Under the pieces are notes generated by a model. The model was not told the DNA's origin and ran no database searches. It saw nothing but the letters and a program-made list of their open reading frames with translations. A stretch of 64,000 bases of DNA from the NCBI RefSeq assembly GCF_030445035.2, contig NC_080698.1, positions 5,153,501-5,217,500 on the forward strand, given 5' to 3'. Shown here one piece after another: positions 1-59,432 of the stretch. Numbering within the stretch: the stretch's first letter is position 1; each line of letters starts with the position of its first letter. This DNA comes from Dasypus novemcinctus. Taxonomy: Eukaryota; Chordata; Mammalia; Cingulata; Dasypodidae. Both the position numbers and the translations under genes were made by a program.

Positions 1-85
1 TCATCACACGAGTCAGGAGGCCTGGGTTTGAACCACGGACCTCCTATGTGGTAGGCCCTATCCATTGGGCCAAATCCGCTTCCCT
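1..85 (-). repeat. DAS-type SINE, tRNA-like head only (cut by window edge)
   Basis: Ends with the reverse of the tRNA-like head (box B region TTTGAACCACGG, then CCATTGGGCC and CTTCCCT). The rest lies left of the window. Confidence 0.9.
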
Positions 86-202
86 AAGACTAGTATTTAG
101 AGAGGCACAAGGATGACAGCGTAAGAAATCTGGGGAATTCCAGTAGCCATCTTTTGTGGCTGAAGTGCAGAGTATGTGTCGTGTTAAAAGATAATTTAAA
201 AA

Positions 203-613
203 GGGAAGCAGACTTGGCCCAGTGGTTAGGGCATCCATGTACCACATGGGAGGTCCACGGTTCAAACCCCGCAAGGAGCTGGCCCATGCGCAGTACTGAT
301 GCACGCAAGGAGTGTCCTGCCATGCAGGGGTGTCCCCCGCATAGGGGAGCCCCATGTGCAAGGAGCGCACCCCTTAAGGAGAGCCGCCCAGCATGAATGA
401 AAGTGCAGCCTGCCCAAGAATGGTGCTGCACACACAGAGAGCTGACACAACAAGATGATGCAACAAAAAAAGAAACACAGATTCCTGGTGCCGCTGATAA
501 GGATAGAAGCAGTCACAGAAGAACACACAGCAAATGCACACAGAGAGCAGACAACTGGGGGTTGGGGGAGAGGGAGAGAGATAAATAAAAAAATAAATCT
601 TTAAAAAGAAAAA
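203..613 (+). repeat. DAS-type SINE, complete
   Basis: tRNA-like head with A box TGGCCCAGTGG and a B box near 260-270, body with the GACGCAACAAAAAG-like block, and an A-rich tail. Flanked by near-identical direct repeats AAAAGATAATTTAAA (186-200) and AAAAGATAATTAAA (611-624), the mark of L1-driven insertion. Confidence 0.92.
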
Positions 614-1555
614 AGATAATTAAAAAAAAAAATCCTGACTCTCGGACATAAAAATGAACCTGTGTTAAAGATTTTATTTCTGTCACCAGGCAGGTTTCAT
701 AACTGGTTCGAAGGACAAATGCAAAGAATATATTTATAGAGCAGGGATATTGAAATAAATATGCAAATGGAGGCAAAACTGGCTTCTTTCACAGTGGGTA
801 AGTCAATTGCACTTCTACTGAATGAATTTGCATGTCTATAGACAGTTATTTTGCATTAGTACTTCACTACAACTTAGTGTTGCAAAATAGTCCGCATAAA
901 ATCTCAGCAAAACAGCTCCCATAGAATTAGATCCAATGAAGTCTAGGCCTGGTTATCTATTGAAGCACAAACCCCCCACCCTCCCCTCAGTACCAGCAAT
1001 AAGAGAGAAATTGCTTAAATAGTCAGGAACTACGTAGTGAAAGGCCTGGAAAACACAGAGTTTGGACTATTTTTCAGTTATAGACTGTGAACAAAAGAGG
1101 CTCATAAAGGATCAAGCTGGGGACCGCCAAGATCCCCAGTCACTGGGGAGGGGGAAGTGGGGAGGGGACATGACTAAAATGGCACAAGGATAGAGGATTG
1201 AATAAAATCTAGGCTGACACAGGTCAGTCCACAAAGTTTGAGGACCAGAGTCATGGTAATGGCAAAGGGTAGAGTGACTTGACAAACCCTTCGGAGAGTA
1301 GACTCAAGCAGATTTCGTGAATGTGGATGTGAGGGATGGAGTGGAAAGAAGCCCGTCTCCGGTGTTCCAGTTTTCTGACTTAAATGATTAGGTAGGTGAG
1401 GGCGCATCCACGCAACCTTGTGAGGATACATGGCTCAGTTTTGCACATCCTGAGTTAGAAGTGCCTGGGGGATATCTGGATGAACACACAGGAAGGGCAG
1501 TTTCAAAAATAACCCCGCGGGACTTGGGACGCTTTTCCATGTACTTGGCCCACTG
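614..1555. other. Upstream flank, no recognised feature
   Basis: AT-rich to average composition; short open frames show no recognisable protein. I see no neighbouring gene or clear repeat here. Confidence 0.5.
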
Positions 1556-1559
1556 CGAG

Positions 1560-48200
<46,641 letters not shown>

Positions 48201-48202
48201 CT

Positions 48203-48405
48203 AATGCAGAGGTTCCCAAACTTTCTAGGTTCAGTGTCCCTAGGCCCAAAGAAATACCTTCACAGTCCCATTTATTAAATAACTAGTTAGGTCCAGAGTA
48301 GTTTATATAGTGTCTGAGAGATGTCACATAAAAATTTAAAATATCCTGTAGTGACCTTGTGAATTTACTGTAATGCCTTGGTGCACTGTTAGGGAATTGG
48401 GGCTC
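48203..48405. repeat. hAT-type MITE, tentative
   Basis: Starts CAGAGGTTCCCAAACTTTCT, like the CAGTGGTTCTCAAACTTT ends of Charlie-related elements; the far end is worn. Confidence 0.45.
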
Positions 48406-49122
48406 TAATTAATATTATTTCCCTTTAAGTACCAACATTGAAGATAAGTTTGACCTTATCAGTTCTGTGATTTATTTTCATTTGCTTAATTACTTACTGA
48501 TATTAGTATTATAATACCATAAAATATTATACTATAACATTATATGATATTGTAATACTATAATATTAATTAACAATATTAATGTTTTCTATGAAAATTA
48601 TATTACTTTGGTTAAATAAAGTTTTTTTGGACTACCTAAGGAATGTATTTTTGTGAGACAGTTGTAATTTGTCTAGTATATAGTTCTGGAATGCACCATT
48701 TAGTAGGATGCATCTAACCTTCCTCCAGATGTTAAGTTCATTTTGTTTCTGAGCTATACGCTAAAGACTTTTCCCATTTTGGGCAGAGGCAATTCTGGGA
48801 GAGCACTTAAGTGGGAACTGCCAGATTCAATAGCAGCTGGCACAGGGGAAGTGTTTGCATCAAGGTCAAGGAGAAGCAACAGGACAGCTGCAGAACTCCA
48901 TTTTCACGTGAGGATTGGGAATAGAATCTGTTATAGGAAGACACCAGAACACACCAGCCTTTGTTTTCAGGGTTTTTAAAGTGACACAATCATACAAATA
49001 TTCTTAGAGTTTATTTTATACCTTCTGATTCTGAAAATTCTTTCCTTTACTCTCTGCCCCTTTCTGTGCTCCCACTTAAAAACAACTGTATAGTATTTTT
49101 AATAGATATCACTATTACTGAT
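48406..49122. other. Intron 12, no recognised feature
   Basis: 48490-48590 is an AT run rich in ATAT and TAATA. 48780-48970 has higher GC but no recognised identity. Confidence 0.4.
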
Positions 49123-49533
49123 TGTTGTAGTTTCCTAGCTGCTAAATAAATACCATACAGTGGGTTGGCTTAACAACAGGACTTTATTGTCTGCTCACAG
49201 TTTCAGAGACTAGAAGGCTTGCTTCCTCCCAGGGTTGATACTTTCTGGCTAGCCCGCAATCTTTGGGGTTCCTTGGCTTTTCCATCACTTGGCAGTGCAT
49301 ATGACCTCCTTTCTCTTCTGGGTTCTGTTGACTCCTGTGCCTTCTCCTTCTGTGTCTTAATACCTTTGTTTATAAGGACATAAGCCCTATTGGATTAAGG
49401 CCTACCCTCATTCAGTGTTAGGCACATTTTAGCTAATATCTTCAGAGGTCTTATTTACAAGTAGGCTTCACACTCACAGGACTAGGAGTTTGGACCTGAA
49501 CATACCTTTGTGGGGGGCATGATTCAATCCCCA
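49123..49533 (-). repeat. MaLR-type solo LTR, family B copy 5
   Basis: Left end TGTTGTAGTTTCCTAGCTGC and right end ATGATTCAATCCCCA, same order as the other family B copies. Target duplication not clear. Confidence 0.62.
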
Positions 49534-49904
49534 GCTGTGACCTGTCTGACAAAGGAAAGAATAGGAACTCTTCCACTGTGAGTAGTTAAGAGCATGGATC
49601 GTGGTTGGTGATACACATCTAGCCCTAGGAGGGAGAAAAAAATTTTTTTAGCATGTATTATTTTATATTTGAATTTTCCTGACATTCTTTGAAATATCCT
49701 TTCCTGGGCTAGGGAAATGAGTTTTAATGAGCGCTGATACTTTGATTTTGATTATATTCTTTAATTAGCTATTTCAAGGTTCATTCAAAAGGCTTTCACT
49801 TTCAATCAATAAGGCTGCTACAGAGAATTTTAACATTTTCGTACATCAGTGAGAATTTAGGAGTGTTTGTAATCTAGGAAATTGACTAACAAATTCAGTG
49901 ATAT

Positions 49905-50960
49905 TTAAAATTTTTTGAATTTGAAATAATTTGAGATTTATGGAAATGTTGCAGAAAATTTATTATAAACACTCCCCAGATACCCTTTGCCCAGCTTCCT
50001 CTCATGTTAACATCCTACATAATAATAGTGCAATTGTCAAAACCAGGAAATTACATTATTAAGTGTAGACCTTCTCAGTAGATCATAGCATGGTGTACGT
50101 GATGTCAGTAATACTGGTTATATGTTAACTTTGATCACTTAATTAAAATAGTGTCTTCCTGGTTTCTCCAAGGTACCTTTTTCCTCTTTTAAATTATTAA
50201 TAAATATCTTAGAAGAGACTTTAGCATTATGGACTATCCTATTTGTTTTATACATTAAAATTTGTACATCCACTAGTGGATCTTACCTGAAAGTTATTAC
50301 AGTGCTATTTGACTAATAATTTTGTGTTTCTCTCATTCCCTCTGTGTTTATTAATTGAAATTCTTCATTAAGGAAGAGCTGTACCATCTCCATTTATTTG
50401 TTTATTCAGTATTTGTATCAGTATGGACTTATGAATATTTATTTTATTCCATGATGTATTTTGCTGCTCAAATTGTCCCAGATTTGGCCTTTGGAAATAA
50501 ATTCAAGTTGGTTTCTATGTCCTTCATCATGCTCCTATCATTTTTCTAGCACTTTCTTTTCTTTTGGATCCTCAGGACATTCAAGACTCATCACATATTT
50601 TTCCTGCTTCAGTATTAACAACAACCGTTTCTCCAAGATGCTGTGTGGTTCCTTTTATTGGAGAATGGTTTTGAGAAACTAAGATCTGAGTGCTGGAAGT
50701 ACACATTGATGTGAGGTGTTAAGGCAGCTAGGTCTTCTCAGCAAACAGGGCTAGGAAATATATATGTGTGCCCTAATCATACATATACACACAAATTTAT
50801 TTCTATATCTATTTGTATGTATATGAAAATAACGTATGTTCATACTGCAAGCTCAATTCCAGTCCAACACCACAAGATTCATGCTAAGTTTCCCTCTTTT
50901 CTTATAAATTCTTTCTCTGCCAGTAAGAAACTAGATGTTTCATTATCTACAGTGTATATA
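49905..50960 (-). repeat. Old L1 3' UTR-like sequence, tentative
   Basis: AAATGTTGCAGAAAATTTAT and CTCATGTTAACATCCTACAT recall L1M 3' UTR in antisense. Extent uncertain. Confidence 0.4.
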
Positions 50961-51399
50961 CTCATTCAATCCTAGTATTTGCATAGAGTACTTTGAGAAT
51001 TGGGAACCCATACCCCTGTGGGGAAAGAGTAAATTTATTATCTAGATTACAATATTAGTATAAAGTTATTTTTGCATTCGCCAGAATACTGTTTTTTAAG
51101 TTACTTAGGTTAGATTTTTTTCTCTCCATTCCCATTCAGTGTGCTTATGTAAAATAGTATACTTAGGTTTATTTGATACTGCCTGTATTATACTTTGGGT
51201 TCTCTCCACATCCTAGTTGATTTTTAATTGTTTATTTAGGGAGGGAGAGATATATGAAACATTGCTATTTGTTTTGAGTCAAAGACATACTAAAAAAGTA
51301 TGCACTGAGAAGTATTGCTCTTTCTTATCCCTACACTCCCATTTCCATTCCCTCCTTTCCATCTTTTTCTCTTCCCACACTGGAGATAACTAAACTTTT

Positions 51400-51790
51400 T
51401 AGTTTCTGGTTTTCTTTCTGTGTTGAGCAGGTATAGATTTTCTTATATCTGCTTCTTTCTTACATAAAGAATATAGCATACAACAAATACTCTTTTGAAC
51501 TTTCCTTTTGTAATTTAACAGTATATTTTGGAAATTACTCTAAATCACTTCATAAAGAACTTCATTTTTTATAGGTATAAAGTACTCCCCTATATGGAGG
51601 TACTACAGATTATTTAACAGTGGCCATATAGGTTGTTCACAGCATTTTGAAATTATAAACAGTGCTGCAATGAATAATCTTGGGCCTATGTATTTTGTAT
51701 TGTTGGAAGTGTATCTTCAGGGTATACCTCTAGAAGTTAAATTGCTGGGTCCAAGGATAAGTGCAATAGAGTGACCACTAAAAATGCTAT
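51400..51790 (-). repeat. L1 3' end fragment, antisense
   Basis: ATAAACAGTGCTGCAATGAATA, GAAGTTAAATTGCTGGGTCC in L1 antisense order. Confidence 0.75.
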
Positions 51791-51823
51791 GCAAAGAGAT
51801 GTAATTTTAAAAACACAAAAATT

Positions 51824-51920
51824 GGGGTGTGGATATAGCTCAATGGTTGAGTGCCTGCTTCTCATATATGTGGTCCCACGTTCAAGCACTAGTGCCTCCT
51901 TAAAAAACAAACAAAAAACA
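51824..51920 (+). repeat. Short tRNA-derived SINE
   Basis: GGGGTGTGGATATAGCTCAATGG head, ACGTTCAAGCACTAGTGCC (box B side), A-rich tail. Confidence 0.75.
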
Positions 51921-51924
51921 CTAT

Positions 51925-53635
51925 AGATGATCAAATTGCTCAAGTAACCCCTATAGGAAAATAAGGAAAGGGAAATAGAGAAATGAGAGACAGAGTGAAT
52001 AAACTGAAAAAATTTTTAAATGACAGACTTAAGCCCTAACATATCAATAATTACTTAAATGTAAATATTCTAAATACAGTTAAAGGGCAGAGATCAACAG
52101 AGTAGATGCAAAAGCATGGCCCAACTTTATGCTCTCTATAAGGAACTGATTTCCAATATAAAGATACAGATAGATTGAAAGCAAAAGAATGGAAAAGAAT
52201 ATATAATACCCAAAAAAAAGGAAAAAAAACACATGAATAACTATATCGTTATCAAAGAAAGTAGACATTGGAGCAAAGAAAATTATCAGGGACAAAGAGG
52301 AATACTGTATAATGATAAAATGGTCAATACACCAAGAAGACAACACTGCCAAATGTGTATGCACGAAACACAGAGCTTAAAATTATGTAACAGGAAACTG
52401 ATAGAACTAAAAGGAGAATTATACAAATCTGCAGTTAGAGCTGGAGACTTCAGGATCCCTCTCAGCAACTGATAGAAATATTAAATAGGAAATCAACAAG
52501 GATCTAGAAGAACTGAACACCAACAACAGCCAATTGTATTTAATAGACATTTCAAGAACACTCTGCCTCCGAAGAGCACATACTACATTCTTTTCAAACA
52601 CCAATAGAACATTCGTCAAGGTAGACCATATTTTGGATCATAAGACAAACTTCAGGGAAGCGGACTTGGCCCACTGGTTAGGGATCCGTCTACCACACGA
52701 GAGGTCCACGGTTCAAACCCCGGGCCTCCTTGACCCGTGTGGAGCTGGCCCACGTGCAGTGCTGATGTGCACAAGGAGTGCCGTGCCATGCAGGGGTGTC
52801 CCCGCATAGGGGAGCCCCACACGCAAGGAGTGCGCCCCGTAAAGAGAGCTGCCCAGCACGAAAGAAAGTGCAGTCTGCCGAGGAGTGGCGCACACGGAGA
52901 GCTGACACAGCAAGATGACGCAACAAAAAGAAACACAGATTCCCATGCTGCTGACAACAACAGAAGCGGACAAAGAAGATGCAGCAAATAGACACAGAGA
53001 ACAGACAACCAGGGTGGGGGGTGGGGAGAGAAATAAATAAATAAATCTTAAAAAAAAAAAAAAGACAAACTTCAAAAAATTTAAAATGATTGTAATTATA
53101 CAAAGTATGTTCTCTGATCATAATGGAATCAAACTGGAAATCAGCAATAGAAAGATAACATGCAAGTCTCCAAACAGGTGGAAATTAAATCACATCAACT
53201 TCTGAGTAATTTATGAGTAAAGAAGACTCTCTAAATAAAAACTGAACTATTAGAACTGAATAAAAATGAAAATATATCACAATTTTTAGGATGCAGGTAA
53301 AGCAGTGCTGAATAGGAAATTTATGGCACTAAATAAGCTAAGATCCCACCTCAAGAAACAAGAAAAGAGCAAAATAAACTCAAAGTTAGCATAAGACAGG
53401 AAATAAAAATAAGAGCTGTTATCAACAAATAATGGGCCCAAAGGTACCCCAGATAACTAAAACCATCAGAAAGGTAAGAACAAAGTTGGAAGACTCACGC
53501 TTCCCTATTTAGAAAGTATGAAAAAGCTATAGTAATCCAAACGGTATGATACTGGCATAAATACAGATATATAAATCTATGGAATCAAATTGAAAGTTCA
53601 GAAATAAACCCTTACATCAATGGTCCACTGATTTT
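51925..53635 (+). repeat. L1 ORF2-type remnant with a SINE inside
   Basis: L1 sense words: AGGGACAAAGAGGAATACTG, GAACTAAAAGGAGAATTATA and GTAGACCATATTTTGGATCA, resuming after the SINE with CTCTGATCATAATGGAATC. Stops in all frames. Confidence 0.82.
52655..53061 (+). repeat. DAS-type SINE inside L1, complete
   Basis: Perfect 13-bp direct repeat AAGACAAACTTCA at 52642-52654 and 53062-53074; high CpG, complete body. A clean, relatively recent insertion. Confidence 0.96.
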
Positions 53636-53839
53636 TTAAAATTTATTTTTTATTAGGGAAATAGTAGGTATACAGAAAAAATCATGCATAAAATAGTTTC
53701 CATATGCTACATCTTGTAATTAAATATTTCATTGTTGATAATTATGTTCACAGTGTTGTACCATCATCACCACCATCCATTTCCAAAATTTTTCCATCAT
53801 CCCAAGTGGAAACTCTGCACAATTAAGGCATTAACACCC

Positions 53840-54455
53840 TGTATTAGTCAACCAAAGGAGCACTGATGCAAAATACCAGAAATTTGTTGGCTTTTATAAA
53901 GGGTATTTATTTGGGGTAGGAGCTTACAGTTACCAGGCCATAAAGCATAAGTTACTTCCCCCACCAAAGTCTATTTTCACATGTTGGAGCAAGATGGCTG
54001 CTGATGTCTGCGAGGGTTCAGGCTTCCTGGGTTCCTCTGGACTCAGCTCCTCTGTTTCCTCCACAAGGTCCGCTGTAGACTATGAGCCTTTCTAGACTTT
54101 GCCTCTCTCCACAAGGTCAGCTGTAGACTATCAGGTGAATGACTCTGTCTCTCTCCCTGGAGTTTCTGCCATGTTTTAAGAAGCCATCTCTATTCCTCTG
54201 TGTTCTTCTGACTCAGGTCCTCTCTTCCTGGGGCTTGGTTCTCTTTCCTCTTTGAGCTTACTTCCTGGGGCTCCAGCTTAAGACTTCAGCATGAAACTCC
54301 AACATCAAAAACCCCCAACTCTGTCCTTTAACTCTGCCCTAATAACATGGCCCAATCAAAGCCCTAATCATAACAATCACACCCAGGTACGGACCAGATT
54401 ACAAACATAACCCAATATCTATTTTTGTAATTCATAACCACATCACACTCCTACA
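53840..54455 (-). repeat. MaLR-type solo LTR inside L1, family A copy 3
   Basis: 616 bp, same ends as the 6725 copy. Flanks CACCC (53835-53839) and CATCC (54456-54460) match at 4 of 5. Confidence 0.78.
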
Positions 54456-56343
54456 CATCCCATTCCCTAAACCCATCCCAGGCTGTAGTAACTCATATTC
54501 TAGTTTCTGACCCTGTGACTTTGTGTATTCTAATTATGTCAATGAGATCATACAATAGTTGTCTTTGTATGTCTGGCTTGTTTTACTCAACATGATGTCT
54601 TCAAGGTTCATCCATGTTCTCACATGTATTAGAATTTCATTCATTTTGACAGGACAGTATCTCATTGTGTGTTTATACCACATTTTGATTATCCTTTCAT
54701 TGGTTGATGGACACTTAGGTTGTTTCCATCTTTTGGGACAGTTGTGACTAACATTGCTATGAAAATTGCTGTGCAAATATCTGTTTCAGTCCCTGCTTTC
54801 AATTCTTTTGGGTATATACCTGGAATTGGTGTTGCCAAGTCATATGTTAATTCTATATTTAACTTTTTGAGGAACTGCCAAACTGTCTTTCACAGCAACT
54901 AACCATTTTACACTCCCATCAACAATGAATGAGTGTTCCTATTTCTCCACATCCTCTCTAACACTTGTGATTTTCCATTATTTAAATAATAACCTTTCTA
55001 TTGGATGTGAAATGGTCGCTTGGCTAATGATATTGTCTTTTCATGTGCTTTTTGGCCATTCGTATATCTTCTTTGGATTCAAGTCTTTTGCCCATTTTTT
55101 AATTGGGTTTTTTGTCTTTTTCTTGTTAAAGGATTTCTTTATATATACTACATATTAATCCTTTCTGAGATATGTGATTTCCAAATATTTTCTCCTCATG
55201 TGTTGGTAATCTTTTTACTTTCATGATGAAATCCTTTGCACAAAAGTTTTTAATGTTGGTGATGTCCTATTTATGTGTTTTTCTGTTGTGTTGTTTATGC
55301 TATAGGTGGAAAGTCTAGAAACCATTACCTAACACAAGGTCCTGAAAACACTTCCCTATGTTTTCCTCTAGGTGTTTTGTAGTTCTGGTTCTTATATTTA
55401 GGTCTTTGGTCCATTTTGAGTTAATTTTTGTATACGGTGTAGGGAGGGACCACCTTTGTTCTTTTGTATATGGATATGTGGTTTTCCCAGCACCATTTGT
55501 TGAAGAGACTATTCTTTACCAATTGAATAGACTTAGCACCCTTTTCAAAAATGAGTTGGCCATAAATATGAGGGTTGATTTCTGAACTCTAAATTCAATT
55601 CCAGTGGTCTAGATGTCTGTCCTTGTGCCAATACCATGCTGTTTCATCCTGTTTTGGTTACTGTGGCTTTTTAATATGTTTTATTTCAGGAAGTATGAGT
55701 CTTCCAAATTTGTTCATTTTTCAGTATGGTTTTGGCCATTTAGGGCTCCTTACCCCCTTCCATATGAATTCAAAGGACTGTTGGAATTTTGAAGGGGTTT
55801 GCACTGAATCTGTAATTTACTTTGGGTAGAATTGACATCTTAACAATATTCAGTCATCCTTTCATTTATTTACATCTTATTGGATTTCTTTTAGAAATGT
55901 TTTGTAGTTTCCTATGTACAAGTCCTTTAAAAGACTCAAATATCTAGGATTAATTCTAACCAGGGATTTACCTACTATTGTAAATGGAATTATTTTCTCG
56001 ATTTCCTCTTCAGGTTGTTTGTTACTAATGTATAGAAACACTACTGAATTTTGAGTATTCATCTTGTACCACACAATTTTGCTGAATCCATATATTAGCT
56101 CTAGAAGCCTTATTGTGAGTATTTCAGGATTTTTTTGTATGCTGGATAACATCATCTACAAACTGGGCAAGTTTTACTTCTTCCTTTATAATTTGGATGC
56201 TCTGTGTTTTCTTGCCTAATTGTTCTGACTAGAACTTCATATACAATGTTGAATAAAATGGTGACAGTAGACATCCTTGTCTTGTTTCTGATCTTCAAGG
56301 GAAAGCTTTGAGTCTTTCACCATTGAGTATGATGCTAGATATT

Positions 56344-56724
56344 GTTTTTTTGTTGTTGTTGTAGTTTTTTGTCTTTATCCCCCCTTGTGACTTTTTGCTT
56401 GCTGTCTGCTCTGTGTCCATTCGCTATGCATTCTTCTGTGTCTGTATTTATTTTTATTTATCCCCACACACACACTTGTGGCTTGCTTGATATCTGCTCT
56501 CTGTGTCCATTCGCAGTGCACTCTTCTGTGTTTTGTTCTTTTTTTTGCTTGTTTCCCTTTTTGTTGTGTCACCTTGCTGAGGCAGCCCTCCGCGGTGCTT
56601 GTGGGCCGGGTGGCATTCCACAGCGTGCAGGCAAGGCTACCTTCACAAGGAGGCCCCGGGATGTGAACCCAGGGCCTCCCATATGGTAGACGGGAGCCCA
56701 ACTGATTGAGCCACAGTCGCTTCC
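56344..56724 (-). repeat. DAS-related SINE inside L1, with internal duplication
   Basis: The TCTGCTCT-GTGTCCATTCGC block occurs twice (about 56404 and 56493), so part of the body is duplicated. Flanks CTAGATATTG and CTAGATACTG are target duplications. Confidence 0.85.
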
Positions 56725-57439
56725 CTAGATACTGGTTTTTCATATATGCCTTTTATCATGTTGAGGAAGTTCCCTTTTATTCCTAGTTTTCTAAGTGTTT
56801 TTATCAAGAAGAAATGGTGGATTTTGTCAAGTACCTTTTGTACATCAATTGAGATGATCAGGTGGGTTCTTTCCCCCTTCATTCTATTGTTGTGGTGTAT
56901 TGCATTTATTGATTTTTTTTATGTTGAACTATTCTTGCATACCTGGGATAAATGCCTCTTGATCATTTTGTGTAATTCTTTTCATTTGCTGTTGGGTTCA
57001 GTTTGCTAGTAACTTATTGAGGTTTTTGCAGTTATGTTGGTAAGAGGTACTGATCTGCAGTTTTCTTTTGGTATCTTTATCTGGCTTTGGTATGAGTATA
57101 TGTTGGCTTCATTGAATGAGTAGGGAGTGTTCCCGCTACTTAAATATTTGGAAAACTTTGAGCAGGATTGTTGTTAATACTTCTTGGAATGTTTGTAAAA
57201 TTCCCCTGTGAAGCTATCTGGTCCTGGCCTTTTTTCTGTTATTGGGAGATTTTGATTACTGACTCAATCTCTTTACTAGTTATTGGTTTGTTGAGTTCTT
57301 CTCTTTCTTCTTTCATCAGTGTAGATGGTTTGTATGTTTCTAGGAGTTTATCCATTTCATCTAGATTATCTGATTTGATGGTAAACATTTGTTTATATTA
57401 TCCTCTTTTTATTCTATCTTTATTTCAAATTTTAAAAAA

Positions 57440-57872
57440 TAACAGATTTTATCCCCTACCCCTCGTTATTTGTGCTCGCTGTCTGCTCTCTGTGCCCATT
57501 TGCTATGTCCTCTCTCTCTCTGCTCGTCTCCTCTTTAGGAGGCACCAGGAACCAAACTTGGGACCTCCCATGTGGGAGAGAGGTGCTCAATCACTTGAGC
57601 CACCTCAGCGCCCTGCTTTGTTGTGTCTCTCATTGTCTTTCCTCTTTGTGTCTCCTTGTTGTGTCATCTTACTGCATCAGCTTATCACACCTGCCCCTCA
57701 TGCCAACTCACTGTCCTGCCCATCTTGTCCAAGAGTTCCATCAGCTTGCTACTCCAGCCTGTTGCACCAGTTCACTGTCTTGCTCATCTTCTTCAGGAGG
57801 CACTGGGAACCAAACCTCGGATCTCCCATGTGGTAGACAGGCGCTCAAGCACTTGAGCCACATTTGCTTCCC
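57440..57872 (-). repeat. tRNA-derived SINE cluster, two head-like units
   Basis: Two box-B-like blocks (AACCAAACTTGGGACCTCCC near 57549 and GGGAACCAAACCTCGGATCTC near 57805), each followed by a CACTTGAGCCAC head. Either a dimer or two insertions. Confidence 0.7.
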
Positions 57873-57886
57873 CTGTCAAGGCATTG

Positions 57887-58722
57887 TTTTTTTAAGATTT
57901 ATTTGTTTTGTTTTGTTTTGTTTTTAAAGATTTATTTATTTATTTAATTTCCCCCCCTCCCCTGGTTGTCTGTTCTCGGTGTCTATTTGCTGCGTCTTGT
58001 TTCTTTGTCTGCTTCTGTTGTTGTCAGCGGCACGGGAAGTGTGGGCGGCGCCACCCCTGGGCAGGCTGCACCTTCCCTTCACGCTGGGCGGCCCTCCTCA
58101 CGGGCGCACTCCCTGCGCGTGGGGCTCCCCAACGCGGGGGACACCCCTGCGTGGCACGGCACTCCCCGCGCGCAGCAGCACTGCACGGCACTCCTTGCAC
58201 GCATCAGCACTGCGCATGGCCAGCTCCACACGGGTCAAGGAGGCCCGGGGCCTGAACCGCGGACCTCCCATGTGGTAGACGGACGCCCCAACCACTGGGC
58301 CAAAGTCCGTTTCCCAAGATTTATTTTTTATTTATTTCTCTCCCCCCCTGCCCCCCGTTGTCTGCTCCCTGTGTCCATTAGCTGTGTGTTCTTCTGTGTC
58401 CTCTTGTATTCTTGTCAGTGGCACTGGGAATCTGTGTCTCTTTTTGTTGCGTCAACTTGTTGTGTCAGCTCTCTGTGTGTGTGGCGCCATTCTTGGGCAG
58501 GCTGCACTTTCTTTCGGCTGGGTGGCTCTCCTTAGGGGGATGCACTCCTTGCACATGGGGCTCCCCTACACGGGGGACACCCCTGCGTGGCATTGCACTC
58601 CTTGTGCGCATCAGCACTGCGCATGGGCCAGCTCCACACAGGTCAAGGAGGCCCGGGCTTTGAACCGCGGACCTCGCATGTGGTAGGTGGACGCCCTATC
58701 CATTGGACCAAGTCCACTTCCC
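57887..58722 (-). repeat. DAS-type SINE split by a second DAS SINE
   Basis: Outer copy at 57887-57907 plus 58316-58722, with flanks CTGTCAAGGCATT (57873) and CTGTCAAGGTACTT (58722). The poly-T tail region AAGATTTATTT is repeated at both edges of the inner copy. Confidence 0.82.
57908..58315 (-). repeat. DAS-type SINE nested in another's tail
   Basis: CpG-rich, complete antisense copy ending CAAAGTCCGTTTCCC. It contains a partial internal repeat of the CACGGCACTCC-type block (58156-58206), like the 9815 copy. Confidence 0.85.
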
Positions 58723-59061
58723 TGTCAAGGTACTTTTGTCTCATCTAATTCCAACAACAAACTCAGTTGTTCTCCCAGTGTTCAGAAAGTTACATAGATG
58801 AACAGAGATTAGTCAAATGATGTAGCCAAGGTCCCCTTATTAATGAAAAAAATGAAGAGGAAAAAACGCTTAATCATATTCACATCTCACAAAACCAAAA
58901 CCCATATTCTTTTTTTAACCTTTAGCATTAATTCAGTACCCTCTTTGCTTTTGCTACATTACAATGTTATTAACTATAGTCTATAAACTACGTTATTTAT
59001 ATTTTCTTATATCACCACATTCTTAACACTTTGTAATAGGACATTGCTGTATTTATATTAT

Positions 59062-59432
59062 TATTATTATTTTTAAAGATTTATTTATTTATTTAATTCC
59101 CCCCCACCCTGGTTGTCTGTTCTCTGTGTCTATTTACTGCGTCTTGTTTCTTTGTCCGCTTCTGTTGTCGTCAGCAGCACGGGAAGTGTGGGCAGTGCCA
59201 TTCCTGGGCAGTCTGCACTTTCTTTCGCGCTGGGCGGCTCTCCTCACGGGCGCACTCCTTGCGCGTGGGGCTCCCCTATGCGGGGGACACCCCTGCATGG
59301 CAGGGCACTCCTTGCACGCATCAGCACTGCGCATGGACCAGCTCCACACGGGTCAAGGAGGCCCGGGGTTTGAACCGTGGACCTCCCATGTGGTAGACGG
59401 TATGCCCTAACCACTGGGCCAAGTCCGTTTCC
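59062..59432 (-). repeat. DAS-type SINE inside L1
   Basis: Flanks CTGTATTTATATTA (59048-59061) and CTGTATTTATACTA (59433-59446) differ at one base. Confidence 0.93.

Larger units (their letters stand above)
53636..57425 (-). repeat. Long L1, antisense, 3' UTR through RT region
   Basis: 3' UTR-like start at 53636-53839, then ORF2 in antisense: TTGATGGACACTTAGGTTG, CCATTTTTTAATTGGGTTTTT, AGCACCATTTGTTGAAGAGAC, GACATCCTTGTCTTGTTTCTG. Interrupted by an LTR (53840-54455) and a SINE (56344-56724). Open frames are short, so it is dead. Confidence 0.87.

Noticed and set aside
203-300. tRNA gene suggested by A and B boxes
   Set aside because: It is the head of a SINE, followed by the SINE body and A tail, with direct repeats; no functional tRNA fold or anticodon arm is kept.
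48743-48979. 78-codon open frame with higher GC
   Set aside because: No similarity recognised and no matching splice sites in phase with TOPAZ1 exon 12.
57168-57927. 222- and 151-codon open frames
   Set aside because: They run across antisense L1 and SINE sequence; chance frames in T-rich repeat DNA.
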